From JACQHM01 sp964535215 (GTDB lineage: Bacteria > Methylomirabilota > Methylomirabilia > Methylomirabilales > JACQHM01), in assembly GCA_964535215.1 (NCBI GenBank), contig CAZHST010000011.1, forward strand, positions 1 to 64,000: a stretch of 64,000 nucleotides of DNA, read 5' to 3'. Both the position numbers and the translations under genes were made by a program. Below, piece by piece: positions 47,837-56,622 of this stretch. Each line of letters starts with the position of its first letter. Position 1 is the stretch's first letter. The notes beneath the pieces were generated by a model. The model was not told where the DNA came from, did not search any database, and was given only the letters and a program-made list of their open reading frames with translations.

Positions 47837-49288
47837 ATGGCCACCGTTGACCCGACATCGCTCTTTCGGATTGACATCGAGGGGTTGGTCAAGGCCATGC
47901 TGGCCAGGGAGCGGCAGCCTATCACCCGGCTCCAGCAGCAGAGAAGCAGCCTGGACCTCCGATCGGCCACCCTGAATGATCTCCGAACCACCCTGAACAC
48001 CCTCCGCTCGAAAGCCCAGGAGCTGCTTCAGATAGGCACCCTCTCCCCCTTTCAGGCCCGCTCGGTCAGCGTGAGCGATGGAAACCTCGTCTCCGCCTCC
48101 GCCGACGGCTCGGCCCTCCCGGGGGTCTATACCCTCTCCATCCAGCAGCTCGCCAAGGCCAGCACGATCCTGTCGAATCAGCTCATCAAAGATGGGACCG
48201 ACGTCGTGACGGTGGAGGGAACGGGGACAAAGACCTTTCGGGTGAGTGTTGCCGGGGTCAATTACGACGTGACTGTGACCGTCAACCCCGGTGACACCAA
48301 CAAAACCATTCTCCAGAATATCGCCTCGGCTATCAACGCCTCCTCAGCCTCCTCCCAGGTTGTGGCCTCGGTCGTGGACGATACAACGACAACGAGTCGT
48401 CTGACCCTCACCAGCAAGAGCACCGGCTTGGCCAACAAGATCACGCTGGCCGACACAACCGGCACCCTCCTTAACACCATCGGGTTAAACAGCGGGATCC
48501 AGGCCTCCGGAACCCAGGGAGGGTACGTCTACGCTGACAATGAGCTTGATGCCCTTTTCACCCTGAATGGCGTCCAGATCACCCGAAGCCAGAACACTAT
48601 CTCCGATGTCCTCCCGGGGGTGACCTTCACGCTGAAGGGCACGACCGGGGGCACGCCGGTCAGCCTCACGGTCTCCGCCGACTCTAACCAGATCCGGTCT
48701 AAGGTGGAGGCCTTCTTAAACGCCTACAACGCCGCTATCCGGTTCCTGAAAGAGAGGACGACCGTCACAGTGAACCGGGCCCCGGCTTCTTCCGGTTTGG
48801 AGGCGGTTTCCGTTGTCCGGGGAGCCCTGGCCGGGGAGCCAACGTTTGTGAACCTCCTTCAGCGGCTCAGGACGGCCATGGGCAACCCGGTCTCCACCGT
48901 CCAGCCGGGGAACCCCTCCCGTCTCTCCGAGATCGGGATCAGCGTGGCCGCCGACGGGACCTTGGGCCTAAGCAACACCGCTGCCTTCGAGAGCGCCTTG
49001 GCGGACGATGTGGCGAAGGTGGCCGATCTCTTCGCGACCGGTGATGGCACAGCCAGCCGGGTGAACGATCTCTTGGCCAGCTTCGTTCAGACAGGAGGGA
49101 TCCTCGACGGCTCCTTAACAAACGTCAGCTCCAGGGTGAAGGATGTCAACAATCAGATCGCCTCCCTGGAGGCCCGGCTTACGCTCCGGGAACAGGCCCT
49201 CCGCCAAAAGCTCAACGCGTTTCAGCAGGCCCTGGACATTTTGAACCAGCAACGGTTGTTGCTCCTTAGCGGAACTATGCTACAATGA
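47837..49288 (+). CDS. fliD: Flagellar filament cap protein FliD (HAP2)
   Basis: The 483-residue cap protein has the FliD N-terminal region (FRIDIEGLVKAMLARERQPI, LQQQRSSLDLRSATLNDLR), a threonine-rich middle (flagellin_IN-like, with TKTFRVSVAGVNYDVTVTV) and the C-terminal region (VSSRVKDVNNQIASLEARLT, LREQALRQKLNAFQQALDIL). It caps the growing filament. The start is 3 bp after fliS2 with no strong ribosome site, so coupling is likely. Its stop overlaps the next start (ATGA). Confidence 0.94.
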   Translation: MATVDPTSLFRIDIEGLVKAMLARERQPITRLQQQRSSLDLRSATLNDLRTTLNTLRSKAQELLQIGTLSPFQARSVSVSDGNLVSASADGSALPGVYTLSIQQLAKASTILSNQLIKDGTDVVTVEGTGTKTFRVSVAGVNYDVTVTVNPGDTNKTILQNIASAINASSASSQVVASVVDDTTTTSRLTLTSKSTGLANKITLADTTGTLLNTIGLNSGIQASGTQGGYVYADNELDALFTLNGVQITRSQNTISDVLPGVTFTLKGTTGGTPVSLTVSADSNQIRSKVEAFLNAYNAAIRFLKERTTVTVNRAPASSGLEAVSVVRGALAGEPTFVNLLQRLRTAMGNPVSTVQPGNPSRLSEIGISVAADGTLGLSNTAAFESALADDVAKVADLFATGDGTASRVNDLLASFVQTGGILDGSLTNVSSRVKDVNNQIASLEARLTLREQALRQKLNAFQQALDILNQQRLLLLSGTMLQ

Positions 49289-49611
49289 GCCTGACTCACG
49301 ACCAGGCCTGGGAAACGATCCTCCGCCTCACCCGGGAGATGACCGTGGTCATCCAGGAAGGGGATGGGGAACGGCTCTTAACGCTCCTTCAGAAGAGGGG
49401 AGAGCTGCTCGGGACGCTCGATCAAGCCGGGAAGGTCCCTGAAGGGCTCTGGAGGGAGCTCCTTACCCTCGATGAGGCGAACCAGAGAGGGATCGAGGCC
49501 CAACGGCAGCGGATCAGTCGGGATCTTCACCGCCTTGCCCAGGGCCTTCAGATGGTGTCCGCTTATGGAGAGGGGTTCCGCGAGGCTGTCTTCGTTGATC
49601 ATGCTCTCTAA
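49285..49611 (+). CDS. fliT: FliT-like flagellar chaperone
   Basis: A 108-residue, mostly helical protein directly after fliD (4-bp overlap), the usual place of the FliD chaperone FliT. WETILRLTREMTVVIQEGDG and RLLTLLQKRGELLGTLDQAG fit the family pattern of a helix, a short loop and a second helix. Sequence conservation is low, so the call rests largely on position and size. Confidence 0.65.
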   Translation: MSLTHDQAWETILRLTREMTVVIQEGDGERLLTLLQKRGELLGTLDQAGKVPEGLWRELLTLDEANQRGIEAQRQRISRDLHRLAQGLQMVSAYGEGFREAVFVDHAL

Positions 49612-50002
49612 CGGGCCCCCGGCCAGGAAGATCCTGATCGTGGAGGATGCCCCGGATCTCCTCACGTTCTTTCAGGAGGCCCTGGAGATGGAAGGCTACG
49701 AGGTGATCGTCGCCACAAGTGGGGAGGAGGCGCTGGTGAGAGCGGAGGAGCAGCCGCATCTGATCTTGATGGACATCTTCCTGCCCGGAGAGATCGATGG
49801 CCTGGAGGCGACAAGGCGGCTAAAGGCGGACCCCCGGTTTCGGCGGATCCCGATCATCGGGATGACGGCCGGCCTTGTGAAGGAGGAGGTCATCAGAGGC
49901 TTCGACGACTTCCTCTTTAAGCCCATCGAGGTAGATCACCTGACCGCCGTGGTTGAACAATGGCTGGGAGGCCCGTCGGCCAAGGAGCCCGCTCCGGAGT
50001 GA
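49601..50002 (+). CDS. Single-domain response regulator
   Basis: A 133-residue receiver: KILIVEDAPDLLTFFQEALE, acceptor in ILMDIFLPGEIDGLE, IIGMTAG and LFKPIE. ATG 49601 overlaps the fliT-like gene by 11 bp. It lies at the end of the flagellin-fliD run and could be a further CheY-like or relay protein. The GEIDG insertion after the acceptor is seen in DivK-type receivers. Confidence 0.85.
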   Translation: MLSNGPPARKILIVEDAPDLLTFFQEALEMEGYEVIVATSGEEALVRAEEQPHLILMDIFLPGEIDGLEATRRLKADPRFRRIPIIGMTAGLVKEEVIRGFDDFLFKPIEVDHLTAVVEQWLGGPSAKEPAPE

Positions 50003-50018
50003 GGAGGGAGATGGCCGG

Positions 50019-50747
50019 CTAAGGATCCAAGGGAACGACCACAATGACCTGGGGGAGAACCGGCCACCACAACCAGGGGTACCAGGGCGACGGAGGCGGA
50101 CAGGGAGGGGCAGATCCGTCGCTGAAGGACCGGGGGAGGCCGCCTTGATCCCTCCTGGGCCAGAACGCCACCTGCCTGGCCTCCAGCGAGGGGAGGGGTT
50201 CGCCCTGGCGCTCCTTCTTCCCGCGCACCTCGCCCACAACGGTGACCAGGCTCCCCGGCTCCGGGAACCGCTGCCCAACAGATGCCGGGACAAAAACCAG
50301 AAAGCGGCCCCAAGATGGCCGATAGGGCAGGGGGCGGTAATCCGCCGCAAGGGGTCGCTGGAGGATTTCCAGCGTGTTTCCGTCCTGGCCTGGGGTAACC
50401 CGGATCAGCTCCCCGCCGAGGAGGACCACCCGTCCTGTGTAGCTTTCAGGGTCCTGGAGGAGCTGGGCAAAGGTGACGCCGAGGTCGGCCTGATAGGGGG
50501 CGGTGAGAGGCCCCGCCACCGCCGGCGTGAGGCTGAAGGCTCCGAACAGGAGCCCGGTCAGCCCCCTAATGATGCCCCCTGGTATTTCGCATCGCCGCAG
50601 CCTCGAGAAGCCCCAGTCCCTGAGGGTGACCGACCCACTCCGATCGTCGCTCATAAACCGAAGACCTCCAATGATCTCATAGCGCTGCTTCATCTCCGGC
50701 ATCGCGAGATAGTCTTGGTACGTGAGCTTCTTCACTTGGACAGCCAT
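50019..50747 (-). CDS. Slp-family outer-membrane protein fused to an Uma2 N-terminal fragment
   Basis: From about residue 80 the protein matches the Slp lipoprotein family: FAQLLQDPESYTGRVVLLGG, LEILQRPLAADYRPLPY, LVTVVGEVRG, SLEARQVAFWP. The first 32 residues (AVQVKKLTYQDYLAMPEMKQ, RYEIIGG) are the start of an Uma2-family nuclease. Between them is sequence of no clear family. The Slp part has a hydrophobic stretch (GLTGLLFGAFSLTPAVAGP) but no lipobox Cys. In another frame ATGCGAAATACC just upstream suggests an original Slp start lost by frameshift. ATG 50747 is used for the fusion. The tail is proline/tryptophan-rich. Confidence 0.65.
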   Translation of the reverse strand: MAVQVKKLTYQDYLAMPEMKQRYEIIGGLRFMSDDRSGSVTLRDWGFSRLRRCEIPGGIIRGLTGLLFGAFSLTPAVAGPLTAPYQADLGVTFAQLLQDPESYTGRVVLLGGELIRVTPGQDGNTLEILQRPLAADYRPLPYRPSWGRFLVFVPASVGQRFPEPGSLVTVVGEVRGKKERQGEPLPSLEARQVAFWPRRDQGGLPRSFSDGSAPPCPPPSPWYPWLWWPVLPQVIVVVPLDP

Positions 50748-50774
50748 GGCATCCCCCAATTCCTCCCATGCTGG

Positions 50775-50803
50775 ATTCTACGTCGGAACTGCCCCGGAAG
50801 CAA
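50775..50803 (-). promoter_or_regulatory. Sigma-70-type promoter of the Slp-like gene
   Basis: On the minus strand TTGCTT (50803-50798), 17 bases and TAGAAT (50780-50775) form a good housekeeping promoter, 28 bp ahead of the ATG at 50747. Confidence 0.55.
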
Positions 50804-50841
50804 GAAGGATCAGCCATCCAGAGAGACGGCCCACTTTTCCC

Positions 50842-50871
50842 TTGACACCGCTTACCAAGGAAACCTAAAAA
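50842..50871 (+). promoter_or_regulatory. Possible sigma-70 promoter of the sensor kinase operon
   Basis: TTGACA (50842-50847) is followed after 18 bases by TAAAAA (50866-50871), about 80 bp before the kinase at 50952. The -35 is perfect and the -10 moderate. Confidence 0.45.
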
Positions 50872-50951
50872 TAAGCCTAGCAGCCCTGAAGGCTAGGGAT
50901 GCCCGCCCGTGGGTCCCGTGAGCGAGGGCTTCGGCCCTGGGAGCTGACGTC

Positions 50952-53240
50952 ATGACCTTGTCAACCCGTCTCCGGTGGCTGACCGTCTGGGCTCCGGTGG
51001 TTTTCGGGGCCCTCCTCCTCACCTTCGCCCTGACCTTCCACCATCTCCTTCCGTTGTGGCTCGTCACCCTTCTGATTCTTGGTGCAAGCACAGTCGGGGC
51101 CTACCTGTTCTCCCGGTTCGTCTTCGCCCAGATCGAGCGGCGGGAGGAGACGATCCTCCGCCGCACAAAGGAGCTGGAGGCTCTGAACCGGATCGGGACA
51201 GCCGTCAGCAGCTCTTTCGCTCTCCCTGAAATCCTGGACCAGGCCCTGGACACAACCTTAGCCGTCCTGGACTTCGAGGCAGGGGAGATCTTTCTTTTGG
51301 ACGAAGCCAGGGGCGAGGTCGTCCTGGCCCGGCATCGGGGGCTGGTTCCGGAGGCCTTCCGGGAGATCTCCCGATTCAAGCTGGGGGAGGGGTTCCCGGG
51401 CCGGGTGGCTCAGACCGGCGAGGTCTTGATCACGTATGACCTGGCCAAGGACCTTCGCTTTCTCCGGAGGCAGGTCATTGAGGCAGGCTTCCGCACCTTC
51501 GTGTCACTACCCCTAAAGACCCGCGGGAAGATGGTCGGCACCCTGGATGTGGCGACCCGCCAGCCTCGGGTCTTCACGGAGGCGGACCTGCGGCTCCTGA
51601 CCACCATCGGCACCGTGATCGGGATGGCCGTGGCCAACGGCCTCCTCTTTCTCCAGGCCGAGGAACGGGCGGTTAAGCTCCAGGCCCTTCTCCAGACAAC
51701 CTCGGCCCTCCACGCGGGACTGGGCTCCGAGGCCGTGGTGGAACGGATCCTGCAGGCCGCGGGCCAGCTCTTCGGCGAAGAGACCGTCTCGACCCTCTGG
51801 CTCCTGGACGAGGCCACCGGGGCCCTGACCCTGAGGGCGGCCAGCGGGCTCCGCCATCCTCCGGAGCGGCCCACCCTCCCCCCGGGAGAAGGGTTGGGCG
51901 GCTGGATCGTCACCCACCGGCAGCCCCTGGCCGTCGCCGATGTCCAGCAGGACCCCCGGTTTGGCAACCCGGGGTGGGCCAAGGTCGAAGACGTCCATGC
52001 CTTTCTCGGCGTCCCCTTGCTGCTCGGGGAGCGCTGCCTGGGGGTGATGGATCTCCTCCGGCGGGGGACCACCCCGTTTACCCCGGAGGAGCAGGCGATC
52101 CTGGAGGCCTTCGCCCAGCAGGTGGCCATCGCCTTCGAGAAGGCCCAACTCTTCCAGCGGATTTTGAAGAGCAAAGAGGAGTGGGTGCGGACCGTGGATG
52201 CCCTCCCCGAGGGGATTGTCCTGCTCAGTCCAGAGGGGGTGATGATCAGGAGCAACAAGACCTTCAGCGAGTTATGGGGGATCTCGGTGACCGAGATGGT
52301 CGGGACCCCCTGGCACGATCTCTGGACGCGACTGCAGGGTTCAGGGCCCTGCCCCCACTGTGAGGTGGGGAGGACGGGGGCACCTTTCTCGGTGGAAGTG
52401 GCCTCCCCGGATCGGATCCTTCAGGTCACGGCTTTCCCCTTGGAGGAGCAGGGGCCGGAGACGGAAGACCGCCGATCCCGGAGTATCCTCGTCCTCCGGG
52501 ACATCACCGCCGAGCGGTGGACGGAGCGGCTGGTCCTGCTGGGGCAGCTGGCCGCCGGGGTGGCCCATGAGCTGAACACCCCTTTAAGTGTCATTTTGGG
52601 GTATACCCAGCTCCTCCTCAAGCGGGACGATCTGACCCGCGAGGCCGCTCACGACCTCCGGCTCGTGGAGAAACATGCCAGGGCCGCTCGGCGGATTGTC
52701 GAAGGCCTCCGGCACCTGGTCCATCCATTGCCCCTCCGGCGGGAGGTGTGTGATGTGAATCGCCTGATCCAGGACACGCTGGCCGCTGTTGAACCCGATT
52801 GGGCGTCCCGGAAGATCCGGCTCCACCTCTCCCTCGATCCCTCCCTTCCTCCCCTCTTCGCCGACCCCCTCCGCCTGGGCCAGGCGCTTCGGAACCTGAT
52901 CGACAACGCCGTTGACGCGATGCCCCAGGGGGGGACCCTGACGATCACCACCCGAGGTGTCAAGGGCCAGGGGGAGCCGGAATCGCTACCGACCCCTGAT
53001 CTCGTGGAGGTGACTATCACAGATACCGGGGTGGGGATCCCGCCGGAGCACCTTCCCCGGATCTTCGAGCCCTTCTTCACCACCAAACCGGCCGGGCTGG
53101 GGTTGGGGCTGGGGTTCATCGCCCGGATTGTGGAGGAGCACAAGGGGCGGATCGAGGTCGAAAGCCAGGTTGGCCAGGGCACCACCTTCCGCCTTCTCCT
53201 CCCTGAGACCGGGGACATGAGCCGGGAGGGCCGAGACTGA
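50952..53240 (+). CDS. Membrane sensor histidine kinase (2 TM, 2 GAF, PAS)
   Basis: The 762-residue kinase has two membrane helices (about 11-60), two GAF domains (about 80-235 and 250-410), a PAS domain (about 415-520, with PCPHC) and a catalytic core with AHELNTPLSVILGYTQLLL (H539), NLIDNAVDAMPQGG, DTGVGIPPEH and GLGLGLGF. The membrane module is a paralogue of the one at 15662. It overlaps the NtrC-type regulator by one base (TGATG), so the two are almost certainly a pair. No promoter for sigma-54 is seen here. Confidence 0.9.
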   Translation: MTLSTRLRWLTVWAPVVFGALLLTFALTFHHLLPLWLVTLLILGASTVGAYLFSRFVFAQIERREETILRRTKELEALNRIGTAVSSSFALPEILDQALDTTLAVLDFEAGEIFLLDEARGEVVLARHRGLVPEAFREISRFKLGEGFPGRVAQTGEVLITYDLAKDLRFLRRQVIEAGFRTFVSLPLKTRGKMVGTLDVATRQPRVFTEADLRLLTTIGTVIGMAVANGLLFLQAEERAVKLQALLQTTSALHAGLGSEAVVERILQAAGQLFGEETVSTLWLLDEATGALTLRAASGLRHPPERPTLPPGEGLGGWIVTHRQPLAVADVQQDPRFGNPGWAKVEDVHAFLGVPLLLGERCLGVMDLLRRGTTPFTPEEQAILEAFAQQVAIAFEKAQLFQRILKSKEEWVRTVDALPEGIVLLSPEGVMIRSNKTFSELWGISVTEMVGTPWHDLWTRLQGSGPCPHCEVGRTGAPFSVEVASPDRILQVTAFPLEEQGPETEDRRSRSILVLRDITAERWTERLVLLGQLAAGVAHELNTPLSVILGYTQLLLKRDDLTREAAHDLRLVEKHARAARRIVEGLRHLVHPLPLRREVCDVNRLIQDTLAAVEPDWASRKIRLHLSLDPSLPPLFADPLRLGQALRNLIDNAVDAMPQGGTLTITTRGVKGQGEPESLPTPDLVEVTITDTGVGIPPEHLPRIFEPFFTTKPAGLGLGLGFIARIVEEHKGRIEVESQVGQGTTFRLLLPETGDMSREGRD

Positions 53241-54634
53241 TGGCACGGATCCTGGTCATCGACGATGACGAAGACTTCCTTCACCTTGTCCGCCGGATCC
53301 TCACGGGAGCCGGGCACGAGGTCTTCACGGCGGCCTCAGGTGAAGAGGGTCTCAAGGGGGCCGGCGAGATGCTCCTCGACCTGGTCCTGCTCGATCTCAA
53401 GCTTCCGGGGATAGACGGCCTCGAGCTGCTTCAGGCGATCAAGGCCGCTGCCCTGGAGCTGGAGGTCCTTGTCGTCACCGGCTTCGGGAGCATCGAGACG
53501 GCCGTCGAGGCCATGCGCCGAGGGGCCTATGATTACCTCACCAAGCCCTTCGAACCGGACGAGCTGCTGATCCGGGTCGAGCGGGCTCTGGAGCGGGTGC
53601 GGCTTTTGAATGAGCGGCGCGCCCTGAAGCGGGAGCAGGCCGAGGGAGAGGTGCTTCAGGGCCTCATCGGCCAGCATCCGGCTATGGTGAGGATCCGCAC
53701 CCTGATCCGCCAGGTGGCCCCGACTTCTGCCCCTGTCCTGATCACCGGCGAGACCGGAACGGGCAAAGAGCTGGTGGCCCGTGCCCTCCATGCCCTCTCC
53801 CCTCGACGGGAGCGGCGGTTTGTGGCCGTAAACTGCACGGCCCTGCCGGAGACCCTCCTGGAGTCGGAGCTGTTCGGCCACGTGAAGGGGGCCTTCACCG
53901 GCGCCATCAGGGACAAGCGAGGCCTCGTCGAGGAGGCCGATGGGGGGACGCTCTTTTTGGATGAAATCGGCGATGTCAGCCCGGTGTTTCAAGGGAAGCT
54001 CCTCCGGGTCCTCCAGGAGGGGGAGTTTCAGGCGGTGGGCGAGACCCGGGTGAGGCGAGCGGACCTTCGGATCATCGCCGCCACCAACCAGCAGCTTCAG
54101 GACAAGATTGAACGGGGCACGTTCCGGGCCGATCTCTTCTTCCGGCTCTGCGTCATCCCGATCCATCTCCCCCCCTTACGGGAGCGGAAGGATGATATCC
54201 CCCTGTTGGTCGATCACTTCCTGAAAAAGCATGCCCAGCGCCTGGGGAAAGAGGTGCCGGAGCTTTCTGCCGAGGCGCTGAACCAGCTTCTCCACTACGA
54301 GTGGCCGGGGAACGTCCGGGAGCTGGAGCATGTGATCGAGCGGACCCTGATTCTTAGTCGGGGACGAACCCTTACCCCGGAGGACCTCTTCCCCCCGGCC
54401 CTCTCCCCTGTCAGGGGTTCCTCCCTCAACCCATCCCCTCCAGGGACCCTTCATCTCCCCTATCGGGAGGCCCGGAGGAGGGCGCTGGACGAGTTTACCA
54501 AAGCCTACGTGGCGTCCCTCCTTCGCCAGACGGAGGGCAACGTCACCCGGGCTGCGAAAGCGAGTGGCCTTGAACGACAGTCCTTTCAGCAGCTGATGCG
54601 GCGGGCCGGGATCCGCTCGGAAGACTACCGCTAG
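53240..54634 (+). CDS. NtrC-family sigma-54-dependent response regulator (FlrC/FleR/FlgR-like)
   Basis: The 464-residue activator has a receiver (RILVIDDDEDFLHLVRRILT, acceptor in VLLDLKLPGIDG, TKPFE), an AAA+ domain with Walker A GETGTGKE, the sigma-54 contact loop GAFTGA, Walker B GTLFLDEIGD, and a C-terminal Fis-type helix-turn-helix (LRQTEGNVTRAAKASGLERQ). Given three sigma-54 promoters in the window, all at flagellar genes, it is the likely flagellar master activator. Its kinase is either the gene before it or the FlrB-like kinase at 55051. Confidence 0.92.
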   Translation: MARILVIDDDEDFLHLVRRILTGAGHEVFTAASGEEGLKGAGEMLLDLVLLDLKLPGIDGLELLQAIKAAALELEVLVVTGFGSIETAVEAMRRGAYDYLTKPFEPDELLIRVERALERVRLLNERRALKREQAEGEVLQGLIGQHPAMVRIRTLIRQVAPTSAPVLITGETGTGKELVARALHALSPRRERRFVAVNCTALPETLLESELFGHVKGAFTGAIRDKRGLVEEADGGTLFLDEIGDVSPVFQGKLLRVLQEGEFQAVGETRVRRADLRIIAATNQQLQDKIERGTFRADLFFRLCVIPIHLPPLRERKDDIPLLVDHFLKKHAQRLGKEVPELSAEALNQLLHYEWPGNVRELEHVIERTLILSRGRTLTPEDLFPPALSPVRGSSLNPSPPGTLHLPYREARRRALDEFTKAYVASLLRQTEGNVTRAAKASGLERQSFQQLMRRAGIRSEDYR

Positions 54635-54889
54635 GTGCCATCAAAAATCTGGCATAGGTCCTTCTCGACCTGTCTGGTCTAACCCTTAAGATCTTTAGGA
54701 TTTTCCTTCCCATCCCCATCCAACTGCCATCAAATTGATAGCAGGAAGGTTGGCCGGCCCTTTTTAGATGGACGAGAGGGGACCGGCGGCTAAACCTCTC
54801 CTCGACCGAACTTTTTTTCAGCGGGGAAAAGGCTTTAGACCCTCCCAGGAGACCCGTGTTTCCAGACTCTAAAACGGTTGAAGATTCAT

Positions 54890-54904
54890 GGCACACTCTG
54901 TGCT
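54890..54904 (+). promoter_or_regulatory. Sigma-54 promoter of the kinase-flgB operon
   Basis: TGGCACACTCTGTGC keeps GG and GC ten bases apart and the TGGCAC core; GTGC replaces TTGC. It lies 150 bp before the kinase start at 55051. The 416-bp gap from 54635 also has two TGCCATCAAA stretches and a TTTTTTT run, with no gene that I can support. Confidence 0.65.
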
Positions 54905-55050
54905 TCTCAAAGAGGCTATCGGAGGGAAGCGGGAAAAACTTGAACGATCCCGGCATTCTTTTCCTCCCTGCTTTCCCCCCTCCCGGCTCTCCTGTCAGGA
55001 TAGGCTGTCAGATCAAGCGGTTTCGCTCGCCAAGCTTCCAGTGGTCTGGC

Positions 55051-55794
55051 ATGGATGTTGCCATGATCCAGCAGGAAAAAGAGCTTTTAGAGCGCTTCCG
55101 GGTTGGGTCTGCCCTGGGGCAGATGGCCATCACGATCGCCCATGAGATCCGGAACCTTTTAGGTGGCATTGAGCTCTGTGCTGAGATGCTGGCTTTGGAG
55201 CTCAAAGACGACCTCAGGCGGCAGGAGCTGGTTCAGGGCCTCCTCGAGGGAATCCAGGCGTTAAACGGGATCGTGACCAATCTCCTGACCTTTGCGCGTC
55301 CGTGTCGGCCCTCTTTTGCCAGGGTCAGCCTTCACACCCTTCTCGAGGAGGCCCTCGTCTACAGCCGATATGCTTTAAGGGCAAGGGGGATCACCCTGGT
55401 GAAAGCTTTTTCCCTGACGGAACCCGAGATCCTGGCGGATCGGGAGCTGTTAAAGCAGGTCTTTTTCAATCTGATCCTAAACGGCGTCCAGGCCATGCCC
55501 CAGGGGGGCACGCTCACCATCACCACCCACGTCAAAAGTCTGGAGTCCGGACCGGTGGAGGTGGAAATCGCCGATACCGGCTGCGGCATCCCGCCGGAGC
55601 ACCTTCCCCGGATCTTCGAGCCCTTCTTTACCACCAAAGCCAGGGGGACGGGGCTGGGCCTGGCCCTTGTCCGGCGGATCCTCGACCACCATCGGGCCTC
55701 CATTCAGGTGACGAGCGAGCCGGGCCGGGGTACGGTGTTCACCGTCGTCTTCCCCGACCCCATGGCCTTGGAGGAGGTCATCCATGTTCGATGA
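55051..55794 (+). CDS. FlrB/FleS-like cytoplasmic histidine kinase
   Basis: About 247 residues from ATG 55051: MDVAMIQQEKELLERFRVGS, then the HisKA motif TIAHEIRNLLGGIELCAEML (H31), and the ATPase domain NLILNGVQAMPQGG, DTGCGIPPEHLPRIF and GTGLGLALVRRIL. The frame is open to 54856, but that would begin upstream of the sigma-54 promoter; ATG 55051 or 55063 is more likely. No strong ribosome site. It overlaps flgB by 11 bp. A kinase directly heading the basal-body operon suggests it works with the NtrC-type activator at 53240. Confidence 0.83.
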   Translation: MDVAMIQQEKELLERFRVGSALGQMAITIAHEIRNLLGGIELCAEMLALELKDDLRRQELVQGLLEGIQALNGIVTNLLTFARPCRPSFARVSLHTLLEEALVYSRYALRARGITLVKAFSLTEPEILADRELLKQVFFNLILNGVQAMPQGGTLTITTHVKSLESGPVEVEIADTGCGIPPEHLPRIFEPFFTTKARGTGLGLALVRRILDHHRASIQVTSEPGRGTVFTVVFPDPMALEEVIHVR

Positions 55795-56161
55795 AACCTT
55801 GTGGCTCTTGAGCCAGGCTATCCGGGCCACGACGCTTCGCCATGAGGTGATCGCCCGGAACCTGGCCAACATCGAGACGCCCGGGTTCAAGGCCCAGGAC
55901 GTGGAGTTCCAGGAGGTCCTCCGCTCCGCCCTGGCCTCAAGGCGCGACCAAGGGTTGGCGGTCGAAACCCCCTGGGCTCCCCAGGCTGAGATCCGCCTCG
56001 TCCGGGATACCGACGGGGTCCCCCGCCAGGATGGGAACACGGTGGATCTGGAGCGGGAGATGGTCAAGTTGACCCAAAACACCCTCTTCCACAGCGCCCT
56101 GGTTCAGCTCTTGAACGCCAAGCTCCAGATCCTCCGGATGGCTTTGCAGGATCGCCTCTAA
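55784..56161 (+). CDS. flgB: Flagellar basal-body rod protein FlgB
   Basis: A 125-residue proximal rod protein with LSQAIRATTLRHEVIARNLA, NIETPGFKAQDVEF and the C-terminal MVKLTQNTLFHSALVQLLN. It starts inside the kinase gene (GGAGGTCATCC before the ATG) and is followed by flgC after 11 bp. Order flgB-flgC-fliE-fliF is the usual one. Confidence 0.95.
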   Translation: MFDETLWLLSQAIRATTLRHEVIARNLANIETPGFKAQDVEFQEVLRSALASRRDQGLAVETPWAPQAEIRLVRDTDGVPRQDGNTVDLEREMVKLTQNTLFHSALVQLLNAKLQILRMALQDRL

Positions 56162-56172
56162 GGGGAGGGAAG

Positions 56173-56604
56173 ATGGAGGGATTGTTTCAAGCGATGGCGA
56201 TCAGCGCGACGGCCCTTTCGGCCGAGCGGCTCCGCCTGAACGTCGTGGCGGAGAACCTGGCCAATGTGGAGACGACCCGGACCTTGTCAGGCGGGCCCTA
56301 TCGGCGGAAGCTGGTGGTCTTTGCCGCCGAACCGATCCCCTTCCTCCAGCTTGTCGCTGAGGCCGGCCGGCGGGTAGGGGGGGTGAGGGTAGAGCGGGTG
56401 GTGGAGAGTCAGAGCCCCCCCCGGATGGTCTACGATCCTGGTCACCCTGATGCGGATGCTCAAGGGTTTGTCGCCATGCCCAACATCAACCCGGTCCTGG
56501 AGCTCGTGGATCTTCTGGCGGCCACCAGGGCCTACGAGGCCAACATCGCCGCCATCCAGGCGGCCAAAAGCATGGCCACGAAGACCTTGGAGATCGGTCG
56601 CTAA
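56173..56604 (+). CDS. flgC: Flagellar basal-body rod protein FlgC
   Basis: A 143-residue rod protein: MAISATALSAERLRLNVVAE, NLANVETTRTLSGGPYRRK and the C-terminal NPVLELVDLLAATRAYEANI. A GGGGAGGGAAG ribosome site precedes ATG 56173. Length and the internal YRRKLVVF segment are as in FlgC. Confidence 0.95.
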   Translation: MEGLFQAMAISATALSAERLRLNVVAENLANVETTRTLSGGPYRRKLVVFAAEPIPFLQLVAEAGRRVGGVRVERVVESQSPPRMVYDPGHPDADAQGFVAMPNINPVLELVDLLAATRAYEANIAAIQAAKSMATKTLEIGR

Positions 56605-56622
56605 CCTCTGGAGGCTTAACGC

